A stretch of DNA of 64,000 nucleotides from Phylloscopus collybita (Eukaryota > Chordata > Aves > Passeriformes > Phylloscopidae): contig JAJNNQ010000139.1 of NCBI GenBank assembly GCA_027886175.1, forward strand, positions 620,001 through 684,000, read 5' to 3'. Positions 10,791 through 22,181 of this stretch are shown here, piece by piece (positions within the stretch are counted from its first letter, which is position 1; each line of letters opens with the position of its first letter). The notes below the pieces were generated by a model that saw only the letters and a program-made list of their open reading frames with translations, did not search any database and was not told the origin of the DNA. A program made the translations under genes and the position numbers.

Positions 10791-13700
10791 GTGATGCTGT
10801 TGTGGAAAAGGCAGGAAAGTGGCTGCAAAAGCGTTTTGGCTTGCTGGAATCAGCAGCAAGCACGCGGGCTTCTCTGCACGCTGCAAACACAAAACAGAAG
10901 CACCTACACGGCGAGAGGAGACTGCCTGACACCTGCTGCACTCAGTACAGCTCTGGGCTGCTGCCAGGAAAGGTATTTCAAGGAACTAGCCACGGGGACT
11001 CTGCACTGTGCTGGGAGAGTTTCTACAAGGTGACCAGAAGCTGTTCGCCAGCACCCGCTTGCAGCGACCGAGTTCGGCTTTCCACGTTCTTCCCCGGCTC
11101 TCTTTCGCTTCTCCGCACAAGCTGCGGCTGTACCGAAGACGCCGCTGGCTGTGCTTCCGCGAAGCGCTGCTTTCTCGGCAAAACGCAGCTTCTCGTTCTT
11201 GACAGCTCTGCTATGCAGAAGCACAGGAAAGCCGGCAGAGCTGCTCCTCTAGCTGCTCTACGCAGAGGCAACTGTAAATCAGCTAGACAGTGATCCTGTT
11301 GTGGAAAAGGCAGGAAAGTGGCTGCAAAAGCGTTTTGGCTTGCTGGAAGCAGCAGCAAGCACGCGGGCTTCTCTGCACGCTGCAAACACAAAACAGAAGC
11401 ACCTACACGGCGAGAGGAGACTGCCTGACACCTGCTGCACTCAGTACAGCTCTGGGCTGCTGCCAGGAAAGGTATTTCAAGGAACTAGCCACGGGGACTC
11501 TGCACTGTGCTGGGACAGTTTCTACAAGGTGACCAGAAGCTGTTCGCCAGCACCCGCTTGCAGCGACCGAGTTCGGCTTTCCACGTTCTTCCCCGGCTCT
11601 CTTTCGCTTCTCCGCACAAGCTGCGGCTGTACCGAAGACGCCGCTGGCTGTGCTTCCGCGAAGCGCTGCTTTCTCGGCAAAACGCAGCTTCTCGTTCTTG
11701 ACAGCTCTGCTATGCAGAAGCACAGGAAAGCCGGCAGAGCTGCTCCTCTAGCTGCTCTACGCAGAGGCAACTGTAAATCAGCTAGACAGTGATCCTGTTG
11801 TGGAATAGGCAAGAAAGTGGCTGCAAAAGCGTTTTGGCTTGCTGGAAGCAGCAGCAAGCACGCGGGCTTCTCTGCACGCTGCAAACACAAAATAGAAGCA
11901 CCTACACGGCGAGAGGATACTGCCTGACACCTGCTGCACTCAGTACAGCTCTGGGCTGCTGCCAGGAAAGGTATTTCAAGGAACTCGCCACGGGGACTCT
12001 GCACTGTGCTGGGACAGTTTCTACAAGGTGACCAGAAGCTGTTCGCCAGCACCCGCTTGCAGCGACCGAGTTCGGCTTTCCACGTTCTTCCCCGGCTCTC
12101 TTTCGCTTCTCCGCACAAGCTGCGGCTGTACCGAAGACGCCGCTGGCTGTGCTTCCGCGAAGCGCTGCTTTCTCGGCAAAACGCAGCTTCTCGTTCTTGA
12201 CAGCTCTGCTATGCAGAAGCACAGGAAAGCCGGCAGAGCTGCTCCTCTAGCTGCTCTACGCAGAGGCAACTGTAAATCAGCTAGACAGTGATGCTGTTGT
12301 GGAAAAGGCAGGAAAGTGGCTGCAAAAGCGTTTTGGCTTGCTGGAAGCAGCAGCATGCACGCAGGCTTCTCTGCACGCTGCAAAGACAAAACAGAAGCAC
12401 CTACACGGCGAGAGGAGACGGCCTGACACCTGCTGCACTCAGTACAGCTCTGGGCTGCTGCCAGGAAAGGTATTTCAAGGAACTAGCCACGGGGACTCTG
12501 CACTGTGCTGGGACAGTTTCTACAAGGTGACCAGAAGCTGTTCGCCAGCACCCGCTTGCAGCGACCGAGTTCGGCTTTCCACGTTCTTCCCCGGCTCTCT
12601 TTCGCTTCTCCGCACAAGCTGCGGCTGTACCGAAGACGCCGCTGGCTGTGCTTCCGCGAAGCGCTGCTTTCTCGGCAAAACGCAGCTTCTCGTTCTTGAC
12701 AGCTCTGCTATGCAGAAGCACAGGAAAGCCGGCAGAGCTGCTCCTCTAGCTGCTCTACGCAGAGGCAACTGTAAATCAGCTAGACAGTGATGCTGTTGTG
12801 GAAAAGGCAGGAAAGTGGCTGCAAAAGCGTTTTGGCTTGCTGGAAGCAGCAGCAAGCACGCGGGCTTCTCTGCACGCTGCAAACACCAAACAGAAGCACC
12901 TACACGGCGAGAGGAGACGGCCTGACACCTGCTGCACTCAGTACAGCTCTGGGCTGCTGCCAGGAAAGGTATTTCAAGGAACTAGCCACGGGGACTCTGC
13001 ACTGTGCTGGGACAGTTTCTACAAGGTGACCAGAAGCTGTTCGCCAGCACCCGCTTGCAGCGACCGAGTTCGGCTTTCCACGTTCTTCCCCGGCTCTCTT
13101 TCGCTTCTCCGCACAAGCTGCGGCTGTACCGAAGACGCCGCTGGCTGTGCTTCCGCGAAGCGCTGCTTTCTCGGCAAAACGCAGCTTCTCGTTCTTGACA
13201 GCTCTGCTATGCAGAAGCACAGGAAAGCCGGCAGAGCTGCTCCTCTAGCTGCTCTACGCAGAGGCAACTGTAAATCAGCTAGACAGTGATCCTGTTGTGG
13301 AAAAGGCAGGAAAGTGGCTGCAAAAGCGTTTTGGCTTGCTGGAAGCAGCAGCATGCACGCAGGCTTCTCTGCACGCTGCAAACACAAAACAGAAGCACCT
13401 ACACGGCGAGAGGAGACGGCCTGACACCTGCTGCACTCAGTACAGCTCTGGGCTGCTGCCAGGAAAGGTATTTCAAGGAACTAGCCACGGGGACTCTGCA
13501 CTGTGCTGGGACAGTTTCTACAAGGTGACCAGAAGCTGTTCGCCAGCACCCGCTTGCAGCGACCGAGTTCGGCTTTCCACGTTCTTCCCCGGCTCTCTTT
13601 CGCTTCTCCGCACAAGCTGCGGCTGTACCGAAGACGCCGCTGGCTGTGCTTCCGCGAAGCGCTGCTTTCTCGGCAAAACGCAGCTTCTCGTTCTTGACAG

Positions 13701-14240
13701 CTCTGCTATGCAGAAGCACAGGAAAGCTGGCAGAGCTGCTCCTCTAGCTGCTCTACGCAGAGGCAACTGTAAATCAGCTAGACAGTGATGCTGTTGTGGA
13801 AAAGGCAGGAAAGTGGCTGCAAAAGCGTTTTGGCTTGCTGGAAGCAGCAGCAAGCACGCGGGCTTCTCTGCACGCTGCAAACACAAAACAGAAGCACCTA
13901 CACGGCGAGAGGAGACTGCCTGACGCCTGCTGCACTCAGTACAGCTCTGGGCTGCTGCCAGGAAAGGTATTTCAAGGAACTAGCCACGGGGACTCTGCAC
14001 TGTGCTGGGACAGTTTCTACAAGGTGACCAGAAGCTGTTCGCCAGCACCCGCTTGCAGCGACCGAGTTCGGCTTTCCACGTTCTTCCCCGGCTCTCTTTC
14101 GCTTCTCCGCACAAGCTGCGGCTGTACCGAAGACGCCGCTGGCTCGTTCTTGACAGCTCTGCTATGCAGAAGCACAGGAAAGCCGGCAGAGCTGCTCCTC
14201 TAGCTGCTCTACGCAGAGGCAACTGTAAATCAGCTAGACA
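10791..14240 (+). repeat. HOR-A, complete copy (3450 bp, seven monomers)
   Basis: Monomers start at 10791, 11290, 11789, 12288, 12787, 13286 and 13785. The diagnostic order is: GCTGGAATC; common; GGAATAGGCAAG with a private AAATAG at 11893; AGCATGCACGCAGG with AAAGACAAAAC; ACACCAAAC; AGCATGCACGCAGG; 43-bp deletion. Against the next unit I count three single-base differences: 11295 C against 14745 G, 13728 T, and 16542 A in the other copy. That is about 99.9 percent identity, so this is a genuine higher-order repeat and not only a monomer array. Confidence 0.93.
13785..14240 (+). repeat. 456-bp deletion monomer, copy 2
   Basis: It carries the same 43-bp loss with an identical junction, here between 14144 and 14145, exactly 3450 bases from the first. 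The shared junction shows that the deletion arose once and was copied with the higher-order unit. Confidence 0.95.
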
Positions 14241-17200
14241 GTGATGCTGTTGTGGAAAAGGCAGGAAAGTGGCTGCAAAAGCGTTTTGGCTTGCTGGAAT
14301 CAGCAGCAAGCACGCGGGCTTCTCTGCACGCTGCAAACACAAAACAGAAGCACCTACACGGCGAGAGGAGACTGCCTGACACCTGCTGCACTCAGTACAG
14401 CTCTGGGCTGCTGCCAGGAAAGGTATTTCAAGGAACTAGCCACGGGGACTCTGCACTGTGCTGGGAGAGTTTCTACAAGGTGACCAGAAGCTGTTCGCCA
14501 GCACCCGCTTGCAGCGACCGAGTTCGGCTTTCCACGTTCTTCCCCGGCTCTCTTTCGCTTCTCCGCACAAGCTGCGGCTGTACCGAAGACGCCGCTGGCT
14601 GTGCTTCCGCGAAGCGCTGCTTTCTCGGCAAAACGCAGCTTCTCGTTCTTGACAGCTCTGCTATGCAGAAGCACAGGAAAGCCGGCAGAGCTGCTCCTCT
14701 AGCTGCTCTACGCAGAGGCAACTGTAAATCAGCTAGACAGTGATGCTGTTGTGGAAAAGGCAGGAAAGTGGCTGCAAAAGCGTTTTGGCTTGCTGGAAGC
14801 AGCAGCAAGCACGCGGGCTTCTCTGCACGCTGCAAACACAAAACAGAAGCACCTACACGGCGAGAGGAGACTGCCTGACACCTGCTGCACTCAGTACAGC
14901 TCTGGGCTGCTGCCAGGAAAGGTATTTCAAGGAACTAGCCACGGGGACTCTGCACTGTGCTGGGACAGTTTCTACAAGGTGACCAGAAGCTGTTCGCCAG
15001 CACCCGCTTGCAGCGACCGAGTTCGGCTTTCCACGTTCTTCCCCGGCTCTCTTTCGCTTCTCCGCACAAGCTGCGGCTGTACCGAAGACGCCGCTGGCTG
15101 TGCTTCCGCGAAGCGCTGCTTTCTCGGCAAAACGCAGCTTCTCGTTCTTGACAGCTCTGCTATGCAGAAGCACAGGAAAGCCGGCAGAGCTGCTCCTCTA
15201 GCTGCTCTACGCAGAGGCAACTGTAAATCAGCTAGACAGTGATCCTGTTGTGGAATAGGCAAGAAAGTGGCTGCAAAAGCGTTTTGGCTTGCTGGAAGCA
15301 GCAGCAAGCACGCGGGCTTCTCTGCACGCTGCAAACACAAAATAGAAGCACCTACACGGCGAGAGGATACTGCCTGACACCTGCTGCACTCAGTACAGCT
15401 CTGGGCTGCTGCCAGGAAAGGTATTTCAAGGAACTCGCCACGGGGACTCTGCACTGTGCTGGGACAGTTTCTACAAGGTGACCAGAAGCTGTTCGCCAGC
15501 ACCCGCTTGCAGCGACCGAGTTCGGCTTTCCACGTTCTTCCCCGGCTCTCTTTCGCTTCTCCGCACAAGCTGCGGCTGTACCGAAGACGCCGCTGGCTGT
15601 GCTTCCGCGAAGCGCTGCTTTCTCGGCAAAACGCAGCTTCTCGTTCTTGACAGCTCTGCTATGCAGAAGCACAGGAAAGCCGGCAGAGCTGCTCCTCTAG
15701 CTGCTCTACGCAGAGGCAACTGTAAATCAGCTAGACAGTGATGCTGTTGTGGAAAAGGCAGGAAAGTGGCTGCAAAAGCGTTTTGGCTTGCTGGAAGCAG
15801 CAGCATGCACGCAGGCTTCTCTGCACGCTGCAAAGACAAAACAGAAGCACCTACACGGCGAGAGGAGACGGCCTGACACCTGCTGCACTCAGTACAGCTC
15901 TGGGCTGCTGCCAGGAAAGGTATTTCAAGGAACTAGCCACGGGGACTCTGCACTGTGCTGGGACAGTTTCTACAAGGTGACCAGAAGCTGTTCGCCAGCA
16001 CCCGCTTGCAGCGACCGAGTTCGGCTTTCCACGTTCTTCCCCGGCTCTCTTTCGCTTCTCCGCACAAGCTGCGGCTGTACCGAAGACGCCGCTGGCTGTG
16101 CTTCCGCGAAGCGCTGCTTTCTCGGCAAAACGCAGCTTCTCGTTCTTGACAGCTCTGCTATGCAGAAGCACAGGAAAGCCGGCAGAGCTGCTCCTCTAGC
16201 TGCTCTACGCAGAGGCAACTGTAAATCAGCTAGACAGTGATGCTGTTGTGGAAAAGGCAGGAAAGTGGCTGCAAAAGCGTTTTGGCTTGCTGGAAGCAGC
16301 AGCAAGCACGCGGGCTTCTCTGCACGCTGCAAACACCAAACAGAAGCACCTACACGGCGAGAGGAGACGGCCTGACACCTGCTGCACTCAGTACAGCTCT
16401 GGGCTGCTGCCAGGAAAGGTATTTCAAGGAACTAGCCACGGGGACTCTGCACTGTGCTGGGACAGTTTCTACAAGGTGACCAGAAGCTGTTCGCCAGCAC
16501 CCGCTTGCAGCGACCGAGTTCGGCTTTCCACGTTCTTCCCCAGCTCTCTTTCGCTTCTCCGCACAAGCTGCGGCTGTACCGAAGACGCCGCTGGCTGTGC
16601 TTCCGCGAAGCGCTGCTTTCTCGGCAAAACGCAGCTTCTCGTTCTTGACAGCTCTGCTATGCAGAAGCACAGGAAAGCCGGCAGAGCTGCTCCTCTAGCT
16701 GCTCTACGCAGAGGCAACTGTAAATCAGCTAGACAGTGATCCTGTTGTGGAAAAGGCAGGAAAGTGGCTGCAAAAGCGTTTTGGCTTGCTGGAAGCAGCA
16801 GCATGCACGCAGGCTTCTCTGCACGCTGCAAACACAAAACAGAAGCACCTACACGGCGAGAGGAGACGGCCTGACACCTGCTGCACTCAGTACAGCTCTG
16901 GGCTGCTGCCAGGAAAGGTATTTCAAGGAACTAGCCACGGGGACTCTGCACTGTGCTGGGACAGTTTCTACAAGGTGACCAGAAGCTGTTCGCCAGCACC
17001 CGCTTGCAGCGACCGAGTTCGGCTTTCCACGTTCTTCCCCGGCTCTCTTTCGCTTCTCCGCACAAGCTGCGGCTGTACCGAAGACGCCGCTGGCTGTGCT
17101 TCCGCGAAGCGCTGCTTTCTCGGCAAAACGCAGCTTCTCGTTCTTGACAGCTCTGCTATGCAGAAGCACAGGAAAGCCGGCAGAGCTGCTCCTCTAGCTG

Positions 17201-17690
17201 CTCTACGCAGAGGCAACTGTAAATCAGCTAGACAGTGATGCTGTTGTGGAAAAGGCAGGAAAGTGGCTGCAAAAGCGTTTTGGCTTGCTGGAAGCAGCAG
17301 CAAGCACGCGGGCTTCTCTGCACGCTGCAAACACAAAACAGAAGCACCTACACGGCGAGAGGAGACTGCCTGACGCCTGCTGCACTCAGTACAGCTCTGG
17401 GCTGCTGCCAGGAAAGGTATTTCAAGGAACTAGCCACGGGGACTCTGCACTGTGCTGGGACAGTTTCTACAAGGTGACCAGAAGCTGTTCGCCAGCACCC
17501 GCTTGCAGCGACCGAGTTCGGCTTTCCACGTTCTTCCCCGGCTCTCTTTCGCTTCTCCGCACAAGCTGCGGCTGTACCGAAGACGCCGCTGGCTCGTTCT
17601 TGACAGCTCTGCTATGCAGAAGCACAGGAAAGCCGGCAGAGCTGCTCCTCTAGCTGCTCTACGCAGAGGCAACTGTAAATCAGCTAGACA
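14241..17690 (+). repeat. HOR-A, second complete copy (3450 bp, seven monomers)
   Basis: Monomers start at 14241, 14740, 15239, 15738, 16237, 16736 and 17235, in the same diagnostic order as the unit at 10791-14240. The shared rare changes AAATAG (base 15343) and AAAGACAAAAC (near 15833) tie the two copies together. Base 16542 is a private G-to-A change at a CpG. Confidence 0.93.
17235..17690 (+). repeat. 456-bp deletion monomer, copy 3
   Basis: It has the same 43-bp deletion, with the junction between 17594 and 17595, 3450 bases after the second. No deletion monomer occurs after this point in the window. Confidence 0.95.
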
Positions 17691-18688
17691 GTGATGCTGT
17701 TGTGGAAAAGGCAGGAAAGTGGCTGCAAAAGCGTTTTGGCTTGCTGGAAGCAGCAGCAAGCACGCGGGCTTCTCTGCACGCTGCAAACACAAAACAGAAG
17801 CACCTACACGGCGAGAGGAGACTGCCTGACACCTGCTGCACTCAGTACAGCTCTGGGCTGCTGCCAGGAAAGGTATTTCAAGGAACTAGCCACGGGGACT
17901 CTGCACTGTGCTGGGAGAGTTTCTACAAGGTGACCAGAAGCTGTTCGCCAGCACCCGCTTGCAGCGACCGAGTTCGGCTTTCCACGTTCTTCCCCGGCTC
18001 TCTTTCGCTTCTCCGCACAAGCTGCGGCTGTACCGAAGACGCCGCTGGCTGTGCTTCCGCGAAGCGCTGCTTTCTCGGCAAAACGCAGCTTCTCGTTCTT
18101 GACAGCTCTGCTATGCAGAAGCACAGGAAAGCCGGCAGAGCTGCTCCTCTAGCTGCTCTACGCAGAGGCAACTGTAAATCAGCTAGACAGTGATCCTGTT
18201 GTGGAAAAGGCAGGAAAGTGGCTGCAAAAGCGTTTTGGCTTGCTGGAAGCAGCAGCAAGCACGCGGGCTTCTCTGCACGCTGCAAACACAAAACAGAAGC
18301 ACCTACACGGCGAGAGGAGACTGCCTGACACCTGCTGCACTCAGTACAGCTCTGGGCTGCTGCCAGGAAAGGTATTTCAAGGAACTAGCCACGGGGACTC
18401 TGCACTGTGCTGGGACAGTTTCTACAAGGTGACCAGAAGCTGTTCGCCAGCACCCGCTTGCAGCGACCGAGTTCGGCTTTCCACGTTCTTCCCCGGCTCT
18501 CTTTCGCTTCTCCGCACAAGCTGCGGCTGTACCGAAGACGCCGCTGGCTGTGCTTCCGCGAAGCGCTGCTTTCTCGGCAAAACGCAGCTTCTCGTTCTTG
18601 ACAGCTCTGCTATGCAGAAGCACAGGAAAGCCGGCAGAGCTGCTCCTCTAGCTGCTCTACGCAGAGGCAACTGTAAATCAGCTAGACA
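17691..18688 (+). repeat. HOR-A, partial last copy (first two monomers)
   Basis: The monomer at 17691 matches the first monomer of HOR-A except that it has the common GGAAGC where the others have GGAATC. The monomer at 18190 matches the second one of the 10791 unit. The next monomer (18689) lacks the GGAATAGGCAAG expected at position three, so the HOR-A register ends here. Confidence 0.82.
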
Positions 18689-19187
18689 GTGATCCTGTTG
18701 TGGAAAAGGCAGGAAAGTGGCTGCAAAAGCGTTTTGGCTTGCTGGAAGCAGCAGCAAGCACGCGGGCTTCTCTGCACGCTGCAAACACAAAACAGAAGCA
18801 CCTACACGGCGAGAGGAGACTGCCTGACACCTGCTGCACTCAGTACAGCTCTGGGCTGCTGCCAGGAAAGGTATTTCAAGGAACTAGCCACGGGGACTCT
18901 GCACTGTGCTGGGACAGTTTCTACAAGGTGACCAGAAGCTGTTCGCCAGCACCCGCTTGCAGCGACCGAGTTCGGCTTTCCACGTTCTTCCCCGGCTCTC
19001 TTTCGCTTCTCCGCACAAGCTGCGGCTGTACCGAAGACGCCGCTGGCTGTGCTTCCGCGAAGCGCTGCTTTCTCGGCAAAACGCAGCTTCTCGTTCTTGA
19101 CAGCTCTGCTATGCAGAAGCACAGGAAAGCCGGCAGAGCTGCTCCTCTAGCTGCTCTACGCAGAGGCAACTGTAAATCAGCTAGACA
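18689..19187 (+). repeat. Single common-type monomer between HOR-A and block alpha
   Basis: This is a standard 499-bp copy with the most frequent state at the diagnostic sites. It corresponds to the left-edge partial copy (1-354) with one difference, C instead of G at offset 227. Confidence 0.9.
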
Positions 19188-22181
19188 GTGATCCTGTTGT
19201 GGAAAAGGCAGGAAAGTGGCTGCAAAAGCGTTTTGGCTTGCTGGAAGCAGCAGCAAGCACGCGGGCTTCTCTGCACACTGCAAACACAAAACAGAAGCAC
19301 CTACACGGCGAGAGGAGACTGCCTGACACCTGCTGCACTCAGTACAGCTCTGGGCTGCTGCCAGGAAAGGTATTTCAAGGAACTAGCCACGGGGACTCTG
19401 CACTGTGCTGGGACAGTTTCTACAAGGTGACCAGAAGCTGTTCGCCAGCACCCGCTTGCAGCGACCGAGTTCGGCTTTCCACGTTCTTCCCCGGCTCTCT
19501 TTCGCTTCTCCGCACAAGCTGCGGCTGTACCGAAGACGCCGCTGGCTGTGCTTCCGCGAAGCGCTGCTTTCTCGGCAAAACGCAGCTTCTCGTTCTTGAC
19601 AGCTCTGCTATGCAGAAGCACAGGAAAGCCGGCAGAGCTGCTCCTCTAGCTGCTCTACGCAGAGGCAACTGTAAATCAGCTAGACAGTGATGCTGTTGTG
19701 GAAAAGGCAGGAAAGTGGCTGCAAAAGCGTTTTGGCTTGCTGGAAGCAGCAGCAAGCACGCGGGCTTCTCTGCACGCTGCAAACACCAAACAGAAGCACC
19801 TACACGGCGAGAGGAGACGGCCTGACACCTGCTGCACTCAGTACAGCTCTGGGCTGCTGCCAGGAAAGGTATTTCAAGGAACTAGCCACGGGGACTCTGC
19901 ACTGTGCTGGGACAGTTTCTACAAGGTGACCAGAAGCTGTTCGCCAGCACCCGCTTGCAGCGACCGAGTTCGGCTTTCCACGTTCTTCCCCGGCTCTCTT
20001 TCGCTTCTCCGCACAAGCTGCGGCTGTACCGAAGACGCCGCTGGCTGTGCTTCCGCGAAGCGCTGCTTTCTCGGCAAAACGCAGCTTCTCGTTCTTGACA
20101 GCTCTGCTATGCAGAAGCACAGGAAAGCCGGCAGAGCTGCTCCTCTAGCTGCTCTACGCAGAGGCAACTGTAAATCAGCTAGACAGTGATCCTGTTGTGG
20201 AATAGGCAAGAAAGTGGCTGCAAAAGCGTTTTGGCTTGCTGGAAGCAGCAGCAAGCACGCGGGCTTCTCTGCACGCTGCAAACACAAAACAGAAGCACCT
20301 ACACGGCGAGAGGATACTGCCTGACACCTGCTGCACTCAGTACAGCTCTGGGCTGCTGCCAGGAAAGGTATTTCAAGGAACTAGCCACGGGGACTCTGCA
20401 CTGTGCTGGGAGAGTTTCTACAAGGTGACCAGAAGCTGTTCGCCAGCACCCGCTTGCAGCGACCGAGTTCGGCTTTCCACGTTCTTCCCCGGCTCTCTTT
20501 CGCTTCTCCGCACAAGCTGCGGCTGTACCGAAGACGCCGCTGGCTGTGCTTCCGCGAAGCGCTGCTTTCTCGGCAAAACGCAGCTTCTCGTTCTTGACAG
20601 CTCTGCTATGCAGAAGCACAGGAAAGCCGGCAGAGCTGCTCCTCTAGCTGCTCTACGCAGAGGCAACTGTAAATCAGCTAGACAGTGATCCTGTTGTGGA
20701 AAAGGCAGGAAAGTGGCTGCAAAAGCGTTTTGGCTTGCTTAAAGCAGCAGCAAGCACGCGGGCTTCTCTGCACGCTGCAAACACAAAACAGAAGCACCTA
20801 CACGGCGAGAGGAGACTGCCTGACACCTGCTGCACTCAGTACAGCTCTGGGCTGCTGCCAGGAAAGGTATTTCAAGGAACTAGCCACGGGGACTCTGCAC
20901 TGTGCTGGGACAGTTTCTACAAGGTGACCAGAAGCTGTTCGCCAGCACCCGCTTGCAGCGACCGAGTTCAACTTTCCACGTTCTTCCCCGGCTCTCTTTC
21001 GCTTCTCCGCACAAGCTGCGGCTGTACCGAAGACGCCGCTGGCTGTGCTTCCGCGAAGCGCTGCTTTCTCGGCAAAACGCAGCTTCTCGTTCTTGACAGC
21101 TCTGCTATGCAGAAGCACAGGAAAGCCGGCAGAGCTGCTCCTCTAGCTGCTCTACGCAGAGGCAACTGTAAATCAGCTAGACAGTGATCCTGTTGTGGAA
21201 TAGGCAAGAAAGTGGCTGCAAAAGCGTTTTGGCTTGCTGGAAGCAGCAGCAAGCACGCGGGCTTCTCTGCACGCTGCAAACACAAAACAGAAGCACCTAC
21301 ACGGCGAGAGGATACTGCCTGACACCTGCTGCACTCAGTACAGCTCTGGGCTGCTGCCAGGAAAGGTATTTCAAGGAACTAGCCACGGGGACTCTGCACT
21401 GTGCTGGGAGAGTTTCTACAAGGTGACCAGAAGCTGTTCGCCAGCACCCGCTTGCAGCGACCGAGTTCGGCTTTCCACGTTCTTCCCCGGCTCTCTTTCG
21501 CTTCTCCGCACAAGCTGCGGCTGTACCGAAGACGCCGCTGGCTGTGCTTCCGCGAAGCGCTGCTTTCTCGGCAAAACGCAGCTTCTCGTTCTTGACAGCT
21601 CTGCTATGCAGAAGCACAGGAAAGCCGGCAGAGCTGCTCCTCTAGCTGCTCTACGCAGAGGCAACTGTAAATCAGCTAGACAGTGATCCTGTTGTGGAAA
21701 AGGCAGGAAAGTGGCTGCAAAAGCGTTTTGGCTTGCTGGAAGCAGCAGCAAGCACGCGGGCTTCTCTGCACGCTGCAAACACAAAACAGAAGCACCTACA
21801 CGGCGAGAGGAGACTGCCTGACACCTGCTGCACTCAGTACAGCTCTGGGCTGCTGCCAGGAAAGGTATTTCAAGGAACTAGCCACGGGGACTCTGCACTG
21901 TGCTGGGACAGTTTCTACAAGGTGACCAGAAGCTGTTCGCCAGCACCCGCTTGCAGCGACCGAGTTCGGCTTTCCACGTTCTTCCCCGGCTCTCTTTCGC
22001 TTCTCCGCACAAGCTGCGGCTGTACCGAAGACGCCGCTGGCTGTGCTTCCGCGAAGCGCTGCTTTCTCGGCAAAACGCAGCTTCTCGTTCTTGACAGCTC
22101 TGCTATGCAGAAGCACAGGAAAGCCGGCAGAGCTGCTCCTCTAGCTGCTCTACGCAGAGGCAACTGTAAATCAGCTAGACA
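19188..22181 (+). repeat. Six-monomer block alpha, copy 2
   Basis: Monomers start at 19188, 19687, 20186, 20685, 21184 and 21683, with the same order of types as 355-3348. Shared rare markers include A at offset 90, ACACCAAAC, and the GCTTAAAGC plus GTTCAAC combination. One difference is seen (A at 21381). The two copies are 18.8 kb apart with HOR-A between them. Confidence 0.85.

Noticed and set aside
10694..17595. Treating the 43-bp deletions as three independent events or sequencing errors
   Set aside because: All three have the same junction and lie exactly 3450 bases apart inside near-identical units, so one event copied with HOR-A is the simpler reading.
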